Below, piece after piece: positions 20,822 to 32,294 of a DNA stretch of 64,000 bases. The notes below the pieces were generated by a model. That model worked only from the letters and a program-made list of their open reading frames with translations, did no database searches and was not told where the DNA came from. Both the position numbers and the translations under genes were made by a program. The stretch is from Piezodorus guildinii (lineage: Eukaryota > Arthropoda > Insecta > Hemiptera > Pentatomidae): NCBI GenBank assembly GCA_023052935.1, contig CM041295.1, positions 105,836,711 through 105,900,710 of the forward strand, written 5' to 3'. The stretch's first letter is position 1. Each line of letters starts with the position of its first letter.

Positions 20822-21990
20822 TTAAGTGTCTAGAGTCAGTTTAGATTTTACAGTGTTATCTATATTTTTATTGATGTATATAGCCTCTATGGTTTTTCTA
20901 TTTTGTTTATTCTTGACTATTTCCAAAATGTGTGGTCTATTGAGGTCAAACTTATACTTTAATTTTATGCTATGTAGTGATAGTGCAGTTGTATTTATAT
21001 TTTTACTTTCACTTACTATATATAGTAAGGGAAAGTATTGCGATCGTGAACATTTTCGAATTCCAGTTTTCAACGAAAATACACGTTTTAGGGTCCCCTG
21101 AGTCCAAATAACCAAGTCCCGCAAAAAGGTCTGTGTGTGCGTGTGTGTGTGTGTGTGTGTGTGGTAACTCCCGGGCGGAAACGGTAAGTCCTATGAAACT
21201 GAAATTTCATATTTAAGACAACTATACGGCCGAGATGTGACAAAACTTTTTTCATCAAAATGAGCTTACCAGAAGAGGCACTTTATACCATGCATTTTGC
21301 ACCTTTTTTCGATTTTCTCAAAAACGGTTCCGACGATTTTGATTAAACTCGCTATATCGATGTAAAATTTAATGTGCTTTAATATCATGTAGGTTTTATT
21401 TGGATAAAAATGGTCTGACAGGGCTTAAATGCCGATATTTTAAATTGAAGAACAGGTAAATATATAAATTGAATAAATTCGATACCCAACTAAAGGAGAA
21501 AACAGAAAAAATATTTTTTTAATGCAAATTTTCGTTTTGAACATAAGAGCAGTAATATACATGTATGATATACCGTTGGAAAGCTAAAGATTTTAGAAAA
21601 AATATCAAACTTTTAGAAGTTAATAGAGAGTGATGAGAAGAAGATAAAACTAACTGATTATTTTAGATTAGAATATAATAGATTTTTTAATAAAACACAT
21701 GTTTCTATATAAATTCAATTTGATTAATTCATTAATAGTTTCACGTATTTTTATCTCTAACTGTATTTGAAAATTCTTTCATTGATTTTAAAAATCAAGG
21801 TAAGTGAAAGTCGTGTGTTGCCCGCACCAGAATTTTACTGTTGTTACAATTACTATTAAGTTCTTTAGTTCTGATACTGACTTTTTTGGATGTTTCACCT
21901 ATGTAGCATTTGTTACAGTCCAAACAATTTATTTTGTATATAACATTCAATTTATCTTCATTTCTTATAGGGTCTTTTGTACTAGTGAGG
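20822..21990 (-). pseudogene. PLE GIY-YIG endonuclease, two exactly split halves
   Basis: The N-terminal half (21836-21985) reads LNVIYKINCLDCNKCYIGET, then SKKVSIRTKELN. It has the IY, YIG, catalytic Tyr and an Arg in the following helix. The C-terminal half (20822-20998) reads NTTALSLHSIKLKYKFDLNR, then PHILEIV..RKTIEAIYINKN, with the conserved Glu. Removing the HEL insertion rejoins the halves in the same frame, so the domain was probably intact when HEL inserted. The two cysteines before YIG (CLDC) are typical of Penelope-type GIY-YIG domains. The end is a TAA at 20822-20824. Confidence 0.82.
21001..21836 (-). mobile_element. HEL copy inserted in PLE
   Basis: Compact copy from ACTTTCACTTACTATATATAGTAAGGGAAAGT to AAGTGAAAGTCGTGTGTTGCCCGCACCAG. 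The host reading frame on each side gives the insertion point to within a few bases, in a T-rich site. A possible AGTAAAA repeat at both borders could equally be chance, because the element itself ends GAAAGT. No clear TSD of fixed length is seen, as expected for rolling-circle elements. Confidence 0.85.
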
Positions 21991-22060
21991 AACTAGCCCG
22001 AATACTCGTATCTACTTTTAAACATATGAACGATAAACTAAAACTACCAAAGCGATAAAC

Positions 22061-22424
22061 ACTAAATCGGTCAGAAAGTAATTTGTTAAACATAAAAGAC
22101 ACCTCATTCAAATTTCACCCATGCGGAACAGGGGCGACTGCACTAGTAACTGATATAATGGATAAAAAACTGAGAAAGAATTCTAAAATACTGTAAGTAG
22201 AGTCATCGAACCCGACACGGTATTGTATTGTGTTGCCACTTCCGTAGTCTTTTTCGCTGACAGGGAGGCGTTGCATTGTTATCGCATTGAATTGGCATCT
22301 CTTCAGGTCCCAGCTGTTCTTCAATGCCGTTCCTCTTTCAGGCATTTCCTTCCATTCTGTATCCTCTCTTCATGAATTCTCTCACAAAGTTATCCGTTAT
22401 TATTATTTATTTTTCAAAATAAAA
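22061..22424. other. Unassigned; open frame in GC-richer island
   Basis: On the minus strand, 22115-22380 reads without stops, for example WKEMPERGTALKNSWDLKRC, then QFNAITMQRLPVSEKDYG. I do not recognise a family. It could be a captured exon or coding relic of an unknown element. Confidence 0.35.
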
Positions 22425-22715
22425 TTGTTTAAAAGCGAAATATAACAGTGAGCCAATAGTCAACCTTATAAGCGGATGTAGCTGTGAGCTAAAGAAAATA
22501 GTATGCATAAATAAAAAAGGCAAATTGTAGTTAATTATATATTATAAAAACAATTTATTTAATAAATTTAACTAAAAGTAAAATGTTTTTAAAAACCTTT
22601 TTAGTCTTGATAATGGGGAAGAAGCCCCGAAACGTTGACTGCATTTGAAAAATTGTAAAACAATGATAATAAAAAAGATATGGGAGAAAAAGTGTGCTGG
22701 TTTTAATAGGAATAT
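22425..22715 (+). mobile_element. PLE 3' end (pseudo-LTR) relic
   Basis: It aligns with 19180-19455 of the 18.4-kb PLE: ACAGTGAGCCAAT, GTCAACCTTA, ATTTAATAAATTTAACTAAAAG, the hammerhead-like motif at 22603-22640 and AAAAAAGATATGGGAGAAAAA. It is an independent 5'-truncated copy. Confidence 0.75.
22603..22640 (+). ncRNA. Hammerhead-like motif (PLE)
   Basis: AGTC, TTGATAA, T, GGGG-loop-CCCC, GAAA, CGTT, GACT. Both stems pair perfectly. The box TTGATAA differs at two positions from CTGANGA. Confidence 0.42.
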
Positions 22716-23055
22716 TTATTTTTCTTTTATTTGTTTTATTATTTATTTATTTTTACTTTCACTTACTATATATAGTAAGGGGAAGCATTGCGATCGTGAA
22801 AATTTTCGAATTCCAGTTTTCAACGGAAATACACGTCCCGCAAAAAGGTCTGTGTGTGTGTGGTAACTCCCGGGCGGAAACGGTAACTCCTACGGAACTG
22901 AAATTTCATATTTAAGACAACTATACGCCCGAGACGTGACAACACTTTTTTCATCAAAATGAGCTTACCTTTATACCATGCATTTTGCACCTTTTTTCGA
23001 TTTTCTCGAAAACGGTTCCGACGATTTTGATTAAACTCGCTATATCGATGTAAAA

Positions 23056-23805
23056 TTTATAATGATGGAGTTTTGTTGACCGTAGAGAAATTAGATGAGG
23101 AAGATGGTTGGGGGTGCGGTCATAAATTAAAAACACACAATTAAAAATAAGCGTTATTTTAATTATGTGCCGACGTTTCGGCCTACAATGTGGGCCTTCA
23201 TCAGGGCTAAAAGAAACAAGATAACAACCAATGTAATTATAGACTTAATAATGCGTTAGGTATATAATAATAATATGACAGTAATAAATTATGGGAACAT
23301 AAATAATATTAAATGTAAAATGATAATAAGATGACAATTATAAAGTATGGAAATAAGGTGACAGTTATAAAGTATGGAAATAAACAAAATTAAGATGATA
23401 GTTATAAAGTATGGAAGTAGACATAATTGAGATGATAATATTGTAATGAGAATATATAAATAGAGACTAAGTAAATGAAAAAAAAATGATAAAGGAAAAT
23501 TATGTGAACAATTAAAATTTTAAATATTAACAATTTTGAGTTGATATATGACTATCGAATCAGTAAACATAACTTAGCTTCTTGGAATTTTCCTAACGGA
23601 CATTCTAGTTCTCATATTTTCCGTTCCACGCAATGAGCGTTTTTTAAACTGGGAAACATCACTTCTGTAGGCAAAGCTTTCACGTCGTCACGTAAGTAAT
23701 TTTTCTTATTGATAAGGGTCTTTTTTCATCGCCCATTTCTTTCTCCCCCTTTCCATACTCATATCTTTCTCCGTTACATATCCTGACATATAATTATTAG
23801 TTTAA
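23056..23805 (-). mobile_element. PLE-related insertion within HEL
   Basis: The left end (GGTTGGGGGTGCGGTCATAA, then AAAACACACAATT) matches the ends of the elements at 11.5 and 50.2 kb. A hammerhead-like motif follows at 23169-23207. The internal part has imperfect repeats of AAGTATGGAAATA at 23345-23425. The inverted partner end was not found, so the right boundary is approximate. Confidence 0.6.
23169..23207 (-). ncRNA. Hammerhead-like motif (PLE), best match
   Basis: Minus strand: GCC, CTGATGA, A, GGCC-loop-GGCC, GAAA, CGTC, GGC. It has an exact CTGATGA box and GAAA box, stem I GCC/GGC, stem II GGCC/GGCC, and ACGT as minimal stem III with C as the cleavage-site base. One extra A separates CTGATGA from stem II. 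Confidence 0.5.
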
Positions 23806-24317
23806 TATTACATAAAAATGGTCTGACAGGGCTTAAATGCCGATATTTTAAATTTTCTTCCCCTAAAGTACCTTTAATTTTGTAGATTCAATAATAATAA
23901 CTAGATTATCTTGTTAACGCTGATGGGAAACAGGTAAATATATAAATTCGATACCCAACTAAAGGAGAAAACAGAAAAAATATTTTTTTTAATGCAATTT
24001 TTCGTTTTTGAACATAAGGGAACATAAGTAATATACATATATGATATACCGTTGGAAAGCTAAAGATTTTAGAAAAAATATCATCTCATACACAAGCTTT
24101 TAGAAGTTAATGGAGAGTGATGAAAAGAAGATAAAACTAACTGATTATTTAAGATAATAATATAATAGATTTTTTAATAAAACACATGTTTCTATATAAA
24201 TTCAATTTGATTAATTCCTTATTAGTTTCACGTATTTTTATCTCTAACTGTATTTGAAAATTCTTTCATTGATTTTAAAAATGGGGTAAGTGAAAGTCGT
24301 GTGTTGCCCGCACCAAA

Positions 24318-24828
24318 TTTTTTTTTTCATCTTCCGTAATGGTTGTGAATGATGGCATTGGCGTGATTCCAGCAGAAAATTAGAATATAAAAAAAGTAAA
24401 AATGGACTGGGGAAGAATTGTGAATATAAATAGAAATAGCTCTTCTATAAATGGTGGTTTTGTGAAATAGCCATCCATATATGCACTATTTCTAAAAATG
24501 GAATTCCTCTACTGCACATTTTATTTTATAGTTTTTTTTTTATTTTTACTTTCTTTTTTTTTGTTCTTTAGTTAATTTTTGATAGTTTATATGTATAATT
24601 TTATGTATTTTATTATGATTGTTGTTTGCAACTGAAACCTGCATTTTCTTAATATGTACGTAGATACCTCAATGTGAAATGTTGTAGCCGGTTATGTGTC
24701 TCATTATAGCCGTTGATATAAGATGTGTTGTTTTTCTTTTCCGTTTTGGTTGATAGGGGCGAAGCATTCATAGTCTATTAGTGTTTCACAATCTAGGCTT
24801 CACACTTTAAATCATCTATGTATATATT
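24318..24828. other. Unassigned AT-rich stretch
   Basis: No coding signal or known repeat was recognised. Confidence 0.35.
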
Positions 24829-25162
24829 TAAAAAAAAAAAATTATACATTTTACAACTCATGAAAGACTTTCCATGGATTGTGGAGGTACAATGTTTTGT
24901 TTTTTTATTGGTTCAGTACATAAAGAGATTTGTACTGTTTCGGCCACGCTAGGGGCTGATTATAGGACTATACCAAGCTCAACCACCAGATTTTATTCTA
25001 ATAATATTTGGGCATCCACTTCATAGAGGCTGGGTTTGCCCCAGGAAGGTCTCCATACCCCAGGGTCGCTCCTCGGTTGAAATAACAAAACAAATAATTC
25101 TGTCTAACCCGGGAGCTAAAGAACGGTAGACAAGTGCTCTAACCATTAGACCACGCTGTTTT
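24829..25162 (-). mobile_element. SINE-C, tRNA-derived
   Basis: Minus-strand head contains GTGGTCTAATGGTTAGAGC (A-box region) and a B-box-like segment near CCCGGGTTAGAC. The body blocks TCCATACCCCAGGGTCG, AGGCTGGGTTTGCCCC and TTCAGTACATAAAGAGATTT align with the copy at 54.9 kb. Confidence 0.8.
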
Positions 25163-25589
25163 AACCCTCATATTTTAACATAATTATTTATAAGAATATT
25201 ATTTTAAAAAATATTTAATTGAGCATATGAAAAATATTTAAATATATAATTATTATTCATATTTCAAAGAGAAATCAGCTTGAAATTTTTGAACAAACGT
25301 TTATACATCAACAAAGAATTTAATATAGTTTTGCACTGATCATTTAAAAAGACAGAAATAATAAAACATGATGAAAATAAAATATATGCCATAAATTAAG
25401 TCGGATTAGATGAAGATTTCCTCTTTCAATCTCGGTTTTTAGTGATCTTTTTATTTCGATATGAAGATTTGCATTAATTCATTTATAACAGATATGAGAT
25501 TAATACTACAGTTCAAAACTTGTAAGCGAGTCTTTTACCAACTGTATTTCTGATATATTTTCAATTTAAATACTGTACGTTTCATACAT
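25163..25589. other. Unassigned AT-rich stretch
   Basis: No feature was recognised between the SINE-C head and the next HEL copy. Confidence 0.35.
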
Positions 25590-26650
25590 TTTTACTTTCA
25601 CTTCCCTATATATGAAATATATAGTAGGAGAAAGTATTGCGATCGTAAACATTTTCGAGTTCTAGTTTTCAACGGAAATACACGTTTTATTCAGTTAGGG
25701 GACCCGAGTACAAATGACCAAGTCCCGCAAAAAGGTCTGTGTGTCCGTGTGTCTGTGTGTGGTAACTCTAGCGCAAAAACGAAAAGTCATACGAAACTGA
25801 AATTTTATATTTAAGACAACTATACGCCCAAGATGTTACGGAATTTTTTTCATCGAAATCGGCTGGACGAAATCGCTACTTTATATCATGCATTATGCAA
25901 CTTTTTACGATTTTCTGAAAAACGTCGCTAACGATTTTGATTAATTTTGCTGAAACGATGCAAAAATTAATGGGCTTTCGTATCACGTAGGTTACATTCT
26001 GATTGAAACAGTCTCAAAAGGCTTAAATGCCGATATTTTTTTTTTTTTTTTAATAGATTTATTGCTATTTACAACTGTATAATGATATGCATCTAGTAAA
26101 TGAGATACAAGATAAAAATGTCATGGATTCACATGTGGGGATACTACCCTTTGGCAGCTCCCCAATCCGATATATTAAATTTTAATCTTCTTACTTACCT
26201 TTAATTTTGTAGCTTTTAAAAAATTAACCACATCATCTTGTCAGCTTTGATAAAAACCGAGTAAATATCAAGTTGAGCTAATTCGACATCCAACAAAAGG
26301 AGAAGAGAGCTAAACAATATTTATTATACAATTTATCTGTTTTTGAATTTAAGGACATTAATATAGATGTATAATGTACCGTTGGAAAGCTAAAGATTTT
26401 AGAAAAAATATTATCTTACACACAAAATTGTAAAAGGTAATGGAGTGTGATGAAAAGCCAATAAAAGTGATTATTGTTGATAATAATATTATAGAATAAT
26501 TAACAAAACACTTGTTTCTATAATTCATTAACCTGTTTTCATCTCTAAAAAATTCATTTAGTTTCTTCCTTTTTTTCATTTGAAAATACATTTCTTGATT
26601 TTAACGACAGAGTTAAGTGAAAGTCGTGTGTTGCGCGCACCAGATTTTTT
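25590..26650 (-). mobile_element. HEL copy, near full length
   Basis: It starts TTTTTACTTTCACTTCCC with the palindrome through AGTAGGAGAAAGTATTGCGATCG and ends TAAGTGAAAGTCGTGTGTTGCGCGCACCAG. A short Jockey-B 3' scrap interrupts it near 26045-26185. This copy keeps the canonical terminal TGCGCGCACCAGA. Confidence 0.85.
26041..26185 (-). mobile_element. Jockey-B 3' UTR scrap in HEL
   Basis: Begins with a T-run (its poly(A) tail on the minus strand), then TTATTGCTATTTACAACTGT and CCTTTGGCAGCTCCCC, aligning with the 3' UTR at 13.15 kb. The CCGATAT flanking it on both sides suggests a TSD, blurred by the T-run. Confidence 0.65.
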
Positions 26651-26997
26651 ATCTATTCGTGACATTGTAAGGAACTTACTGGATTTTACAAAGTATTAGG
26701 ATTGTAAGGATTCCATGGGTCTTTATCAAGTTAAGTTTGACAGTTACTTTTTATCACCTACTGATTACTGGAAATGAAATTGCTTTAATTAACAAATGAT
26801 TAGGTAAATAACTGAAATATTAATTTTCATTTAACACAAAGACAATGAAAAAGAAAAGAAAACTAAATATGAATTTAAACTGAAAAAAAACAGCCGTCCT
26901 CAAATATTTGTTGAAATAAATGTTTGTTACTGTTCCTTTGATTCCATAAAAACTCGCACAAATAAGAATCTAAGAGATCCCTCCTTGTGCCACACTC
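26651..26997. other. Unassigned AT-rich stretch
   Basis: No feature was recognised. Confidence 0.35.
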
Positions 26998-27240
26998 TTA
27001 TCTGTTTCTCCTTTTACCTTTCGCCCTGAGGTATTCAATTATTTGTGTGTTGGCACCAGTTTTAGGGTCTACAACATTTTTTGAATGATTCACTGTAAGG
27101 TGCACGTACTTCATGGACGTTAATGTTTCATCTAATTCTTTATACAATCCGAAATGATCGTTGTTCCTACCCTTATTGAAGCTTTTATACAATTTAGAAG
27201 AGTTTGTGATGTCCTATCAGGTACTGCATAGAGAACACTT
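26998..27240 (-). pseudogene. Merlin / ISXO2-like transposase relic
   Basis: The minus strand reads GNQSVLYAVPDRTSQTLLNC, then GTTIISDC; after a frameshift near 27150 it continues MKYVHLTVNHSKNVVDPKTG, then ANTQIIEYL. The order 'GTTIISDC ... YVHxTVNHSxNxVDPxTGAxTQxIE' matches the catalytic core of DDE transposases of the IS1595/ISXO2 group, represented in animals by Merlin. The Asp of ISDC is the second catalytic residue; the His/Asn region follows. The N-terminal half with the first Asp and the final part are missing. No terminal inverted repeats were found nearby. The coding relic is therefore short, but its motif content is specific. Confidence 0.72.
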
Positions 27241-29910
27241 TGGTTTCCTTACATACACCCCCCCCTCAAAAAAAAAAAACCTACTGATGAGGGTACATTC
27301 TTCCAACATTGTTTTTTTCTTTCACTAAAGCAAGATATTTTTATTGTAATTATTCCCCTCCTATTTGAATAGGATTATTTATTCAACAATAGGCACAAAT
27401 TACTCTCAACATATTCTTTCAGTCCGTAATAGTTGAACTAATAATATTACGTTCTTTAAAACAAAACTGCTTATTCGCATGTATTAGTGTGTCCAGCAAT
27501 ATATAAATATAAGAGCCTTATTTAAATAAAGGTAGTTTTGAATTTTAGAGGTTCTGGAATTTTTCACATAGTAAACCCACTTTTTTTTGTTTATTTTTTA
27601 ATTTGATATTTTGTCCATTATCACAGTTTTTAAATTTAGTTGAGACACCTTTATCTTGAAAAAATGTAATAAATTATTACAAAACGAAATTAAATAAATA
27701 TTCAGCTCTTTATCCATTATACACACATGGAATAACCTTATTAATAGAGTTTTTAGGTGTCATATGGTTTAATTTATTTAAAAAGAAGAAGAATGATGAT
27801 TACTTTTAAAAGTAACTGGCAGCTTTAATGTAAAAAAGACCCGATTCCACTAAGTCCTACTCTATTCTGTGAGTCTGTAAGGCCTTCTAATAAACATGTA
27901 AATGGGCCTTTTCTGGTCAAGTTGAAAGTTTGTGCGTTTTTCTTTTAAGTCTTGAAGTAGCAGCTAACGGCGAATAAATCATTCTATTTAAATTGAAAAC
28001 GCCAGACCTCGAGTGAATAGAATCTGCGGTGGGTTTGTGTATCTCTGGAGAGAGCGTATCCAACGGAATTCGACAGCTTCTGTCTCATTAAAGTAACAAG
28101 AAATAGTCCCAACACCGCACAGTGAAAAATATGACCGATTTAGGTGGAAAAATTCTGAAATTTCATATTTAACCTTTCGGGTCCCAGATTACGGAAAACA
28201 AATTATAAAAACTAATTAATTTTTGAGACGATTGGCGAGCGCACAGTGGTCAAACACCAAATTTATTTGCTAAAATCTAAAACTTTTCTACATTTTACAG
28301 AATACGGGGAAAATAATACAAAAATCTAATTACGGCTCGGAGTTGCTGAAACCTGCTAATAGACGTATTTTATATAATTTAGTAAACTCTTCAAATTATA
28401 GATTGTAAAATTTTTGATTCGGAGTGTTGTGTCGGAAACTCATCATGTATCACCCGAAACGCAACAAATCGCAAAAATTCTTTGTAATATTTAAAAACTA
28501 GAGAGATTGAAGAAACAAATCCTTGGGGTAACTTAGGGGTTATATAGTTTTTCGTTATTGAATAGGGGCTTAAATTTACAAATTAGCTAAATTAACTCTA
28601 CAGGTAGATTGCAATGTATATTCAATAACGAGTTTGGCAACATAATTGTCTTACATGTCTCAGTAATGTCCATTGTTAAATAAAATAAAAAAGACTTTGA
28701 GCTAAGCACACCTTGAACACATTAAATGGCCATCGAATAAAGATAATCCCACTGCTAGTTATTAAGCACTTGTACGAACAGGAATGATTCACTCATTTAC
28801 TATTTATTTGTAAACAAGGTATATCGGGAAATATTAGTATTAAGGGTCTTACCAACTAATAATAAAAAGGTGAAGCACTAGAAAATTCCAAACTTTTGAC
28901 TTATATTTCTAAGAGATTGCACTATTTCAGAAATAAAATTTAATATTCCAATAAAAATGTTTAACACCATAATATACTTTCCCATTGATACAAAAAATAA
29001 TAGAGGGGATGTTATGAAGGAAAATAAAATACATTGTGTTCGTCCATGTACAATGATACATAAGTGATATTGAAGCTAACTGTATCTTCCGGATACTTAT
29101 TTTCAGTTCCTTAATTATCATAATTTCATGGAAATAAAACCTGAATGTTTATTAATGTATAATGTCACCTCTAGTGTTTCGGAAAAACAATCAAAAGAAT
29201 ATTACGTAAATATTTGAATAATGAATAAGACATTATATGTAAACCTGTGCAAAGGAATAACATTTGCTTATTGATAACATTTTTGATGGTAAAACAAACT
29301 TTAACGGTTTTACGATTAAGAAAACACCTTTATTCTCAACAATTTCTAACGGCGTTTTTTGTTTTGTTTTTTGTATTAAATAATATAACATTTTGCCTTC
29401 ATCAAGGACAATGCTTATTTAAAATGTTTATAATTAAAATTTGACGATAGTTGCTTTAAAAGAAATTTAATGAAAAATAATGTTTGTTATATACATTTAT
29501 CCGCTAAGAACAACCATTTAAGAGCTATATTGGTAGATTATTTCAACTCAAATTCTTCCTGAATATGAAAAGCAGGAGATTATAGACAAAGATATCCATG
29601 ATATATTGTTTTTCCAGTCAGGGAAAAATATTAAATCCATTTTTTTTTAAACCAGGACTCTTTGCTCGTACAAAGATTCCACGATCCATCCCAAGAAATC
29701 CCACTGAACGGCCTCAGTCTAAGAAACAGTTACTCGAGATGAAGAGTGGAGGATCCCGTAAGAAACACTCAGTCAACTGAGGCGTGAAAGAAAGCTGTGG
29801 AAGGCGCGGGTGATGGTTCCTTACCGCTGAGTCACGAGTCTCCACTTCTCTTCCAGGCAACCATCTTCGCCTAAATCTGACATCCAACTGGTCGGACAAA
29901 ATCAAAATCT
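27241..29910. other. Unassigned 2.7-kb stretch
   Basis: No gene was recognised. Two hAT-terminus-like GCACAGTG motifs occur at about 28117 and 28239 (GAGCGCACAGTGGTCAAA), without a mate that I could confirm. A 12-bp inverted repeat CGTTATTGAATA / TATTCAATAACG lies at about 28551 and 28620. The segment 29640-29890 is less AT-rich and has short open frames with no known motif. Confidence 0.4.
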
Positions 29911-29953
29911 TTTTACTTTCACTTACCTATATACGAAATTTATAGTAAGAGAA

Positions 29954-30510
29954 TATATAAAATAAAATCCAGGAAGAAATTAAGTCTCGGTTAAAAGCGG
30001 GAAATGCGTGTTATTATTCAGTTGCTAAATTACTTAGCTCGCGGCTTCTGTCTAAAAACTTAAAGGTTAGAATTTATAAAACTATTATTCTTCCGACAGT
30101 GCTTTGCGGATGTGAAACGTGGCCGCTTACTTTGAAGGATGAACAACGGCTTGAAGGTTTTCGAAACTAAGGTACTGCGTAAAATATTTGGTCCGAAGAG
30201 AGATGAGGCCACTGGGGGGTTTAGAAGGTTGCACAACGCGGAATTGCGGAGCTTGTACTCTGTGAATATAATTGAGTTGATAGCATCGCGGAGAGAATTG
30301 GGCTCAGTGAGGAACGGATTCCGAGAAAGTTAGTTTTCGCTGAACCGACTGGTAGGCGTCCGAAAGATAGGCCGAAGCGTCGATGGGAGGATTGCGTTAA
30401 GGCTGATGTCGGGGGCTTGGGCTTGAACGGTGAACTTTGGACGAGCCTGTGTAGGCGGAATTTCGTGGTATGGCACCGAACCTTCGGGTTCGGTAAGCCT
30501 ATTATTATTA
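29954..30510 (+). mobile_element. RTE-like LINE 3' fragment inside HEL hairpin
   Basis: It contains AAATGCGTGTTATTATTCAG, the KTIILPTVLCGCETWPLTLK-type coding block, then a region like KVLRKIFGPKRDEATGGFRR, and ends in (TTA)n. A 14-bp TSD TTATAGTAAGAGAA lies at 29940-29953 and 30511-30524, exactly within the HEL palindrome. The coding part has frameshifts (for example near 30150). The motif set (YGCETWPLT, FENKVLRKIFGP) fits RTE-type or related LINE C termini; clade assignment is uncertain. Confidence 0.82.
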
Positions 30511-31213
30511 TTATAGTAAGAGAAAGTATTGCGATCGTGAAATTTCGAATTCGAGCTTTCACCGGAAATATACGTTTTAGGGTCCCTGATCTAATGACAA
30601 TACATTAAACTCATTGCCCAAGATTGTGGTAGATTGTATTATTTCTAAATCAACATTAAAAAAAAAAATGACCAAAATAGTCTGGTGTGTATGTGTAATC
30701 TAGCTCAAAACGTAAGTTATATTACACTGAAATTTATATTAAGACAACTATACGCCCTAGACGTTAGACCAACTTGTTCACTAAAATTTGCGAACCAGAA
30801 GAGCCACTATATACTAAGCATTTTTTTTTTTTTTTTACGATATTTCCAAAAATGGCTCCATTAATTTGATTAAACTTGCTGTATCGATGTAAAATTTAAT
30901 GATTTTTAATATCTTGCAGGTTTCATTCTGATTGAAATAGCCTGAGAGGGCTTAAATGCCGCTATTTTAAATTTTCTTCCTCTGAAGTACCTCTAATTAT
31001 GTAGATAAAAAAAAAATTAACCATATCATCTTTTCAGGATTGATCAAAAGTGTCTAAATAGAAAAGTTAAACGAATCCGATATTCAACTAAAGGAGGAAT
31101 AAGCAAACATATTTTTTTAATGATTTTTTTTCAAAATAACATAGGTGTATAATCGTGGTTATAACCGTTGGAAAGGTAATGATTTTAGAATAAAAATATT
31201 ATATTATGTATTT

Positions 31214-31500
31214 TTTTCTTTCCATTGGCGCGACAGGCCGGGTAGGCCCTGAGCCTTGCGGTGTAATATTCTGGGAGTTTATTACTCACCTCTCTCGATG
31301 CATTTTGTAGTTTAGGGTCATCACTCCCTACGCCTAATTTTGTGAGTTGCCTCCATTTGGCTGACGGGTATCACATACCCGGGGGAGAGGCTGTGAGTGA
31401 ATCCCCATTTAAATATCCCCCGCCGGGACTGAGATTCGAACTCGCCACCTTTGGTATTTGGTAGAGACTAGCGCGATAGCCACTCAGCCACGGGCTCCCC
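31214..31500 (-). mobile_element. SINE-A, nearly full length, in HEL
   Basis: Minus-strand SINE-A with head GGGGAGCCCGTGGCTGAGTG and tail at TTGGCGCGACAGGCC. The flanks TATATTATGTAT and TATCTTATATAT are similar but not identical, so the TSD has aged. HEL body sequence resumes on both sides. Confidence 0.85.
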
Positions 31501-31650
31501 TATCTTATATATAAAGTCGTAAAAGGTGATGTGAAGTGACGAATGTGGCGTAAACTTATTACTGATTATTGATCTATCTCATTATTTATCTAAATCATAT
31601 GTTTCTAACGATAAAAAACATTTTCATCTTTTTTATAATTCAAATAAATT

Positions 31651-32294
31651 TTTTCTAGATATATTTTAAAAGTTATATTTATTTTCAATTAAATTCTCAT
31701 TTAGTTTAAAATGAAACATCCGTTTAGATGAAATAATCTTTAAATTATAAATAATTAATAACAAAGTCAGTTTATGGATCTATAACACCTTTTATTTATT
31801 TTTAAAACTTACTTAAGATTTGGTTTGTAATATTATTCCTCAAATCTTGTGTACTGTAAGGGAGAATATAGCTTGTACGAAAATACAAGATGGCAACACT
31901 AAATCCTATAACCTCCCACATAACAAACATTACATATGTTCATAAGTTTATGGGCTTATAACGACATTCTGTTAACATGTACAACTTATATTAGTGGATA
32001 TGAACTTTTCAAAAATATTGCGCTTTCCGACGTTATATTATACGTCTAAATCACTAGTCATACTTCGCGAAACATTTTTTGATGCCATGATTACAGAATA
32101 TTTAATTTGTTTTATAATGTTTTTCACTTATAAACCATGAGGAAAGAATGCCCTAAATGTTAGTGAAAACCGTATCAAAATCCGTCGCATGGTTTTTGAA
32201 GTCAGGGGAAACCATGAATCACGTAATCATTCTATATATAGAAGGAAAAGAAGAGACAAAAAAAAAACGGTGAGCTCGTCACACAACTTATAGA
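31651..32294. other. Unassigned AT-rich stretch
   Basis: No coding signal or known repeat was recognised. Confidence 0.35.

Larger units (their letters stand above)
20260..22060 (-). mobile_element. Penelope-like element, split by HEL
   Basis: Minus-strand relic with a GIY-YIG domain in two pieces (21836-21985 and 20822-20998) and a 3' part ending in a hammerhead-like motif at 20302-20331. HEL (21001-21836) sits inside the domain. Reverse-transcriptase motifs were not found upstream; degraded sequence continues to about 22060. The region 20450-20570 resembles 8426-8573, linking the two PLE-type elements. Confidence 0.72.
22751..24317 (-). mobile_element. HEL copy interrupted by a PLE-type insertion
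   Basis: HEL sequence runs 22751-23055 and 23806-24317, with all end motifs (ACTTTCACTTACTATATATAG at the left, AAGTGAAAGTCGTGTGTTGCCCGCACCA at the right). The break falls after CGATGTAAAATTTA. It shares variants with the 21.0-kb copy (GTGTTGCCCGCACC), so the two are close relatives. Confidence 0.82.
29911..31650 (-). mobile_element. HEL copy with two nested insertions
   Basis: Starts TTTTTACTTTCACTTACC with the palindrome split at 29953/30511 by an RTE-like fragment. The body continues through ACAACTATACGCCC, GGGCTTAAATGCCG and AACTAAAGGAGG, then is broken by SINE-A at 31214-31500. The distal end is too decayed to place exactly. Confidence 0.75.

Noticed and set aside
29598..29780. Possible coding exon near 29.6-29.9 kb
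   Set aside because: The frame is short, in-frame similarity to any family is not recognisable, and no convincing splice pair was found.
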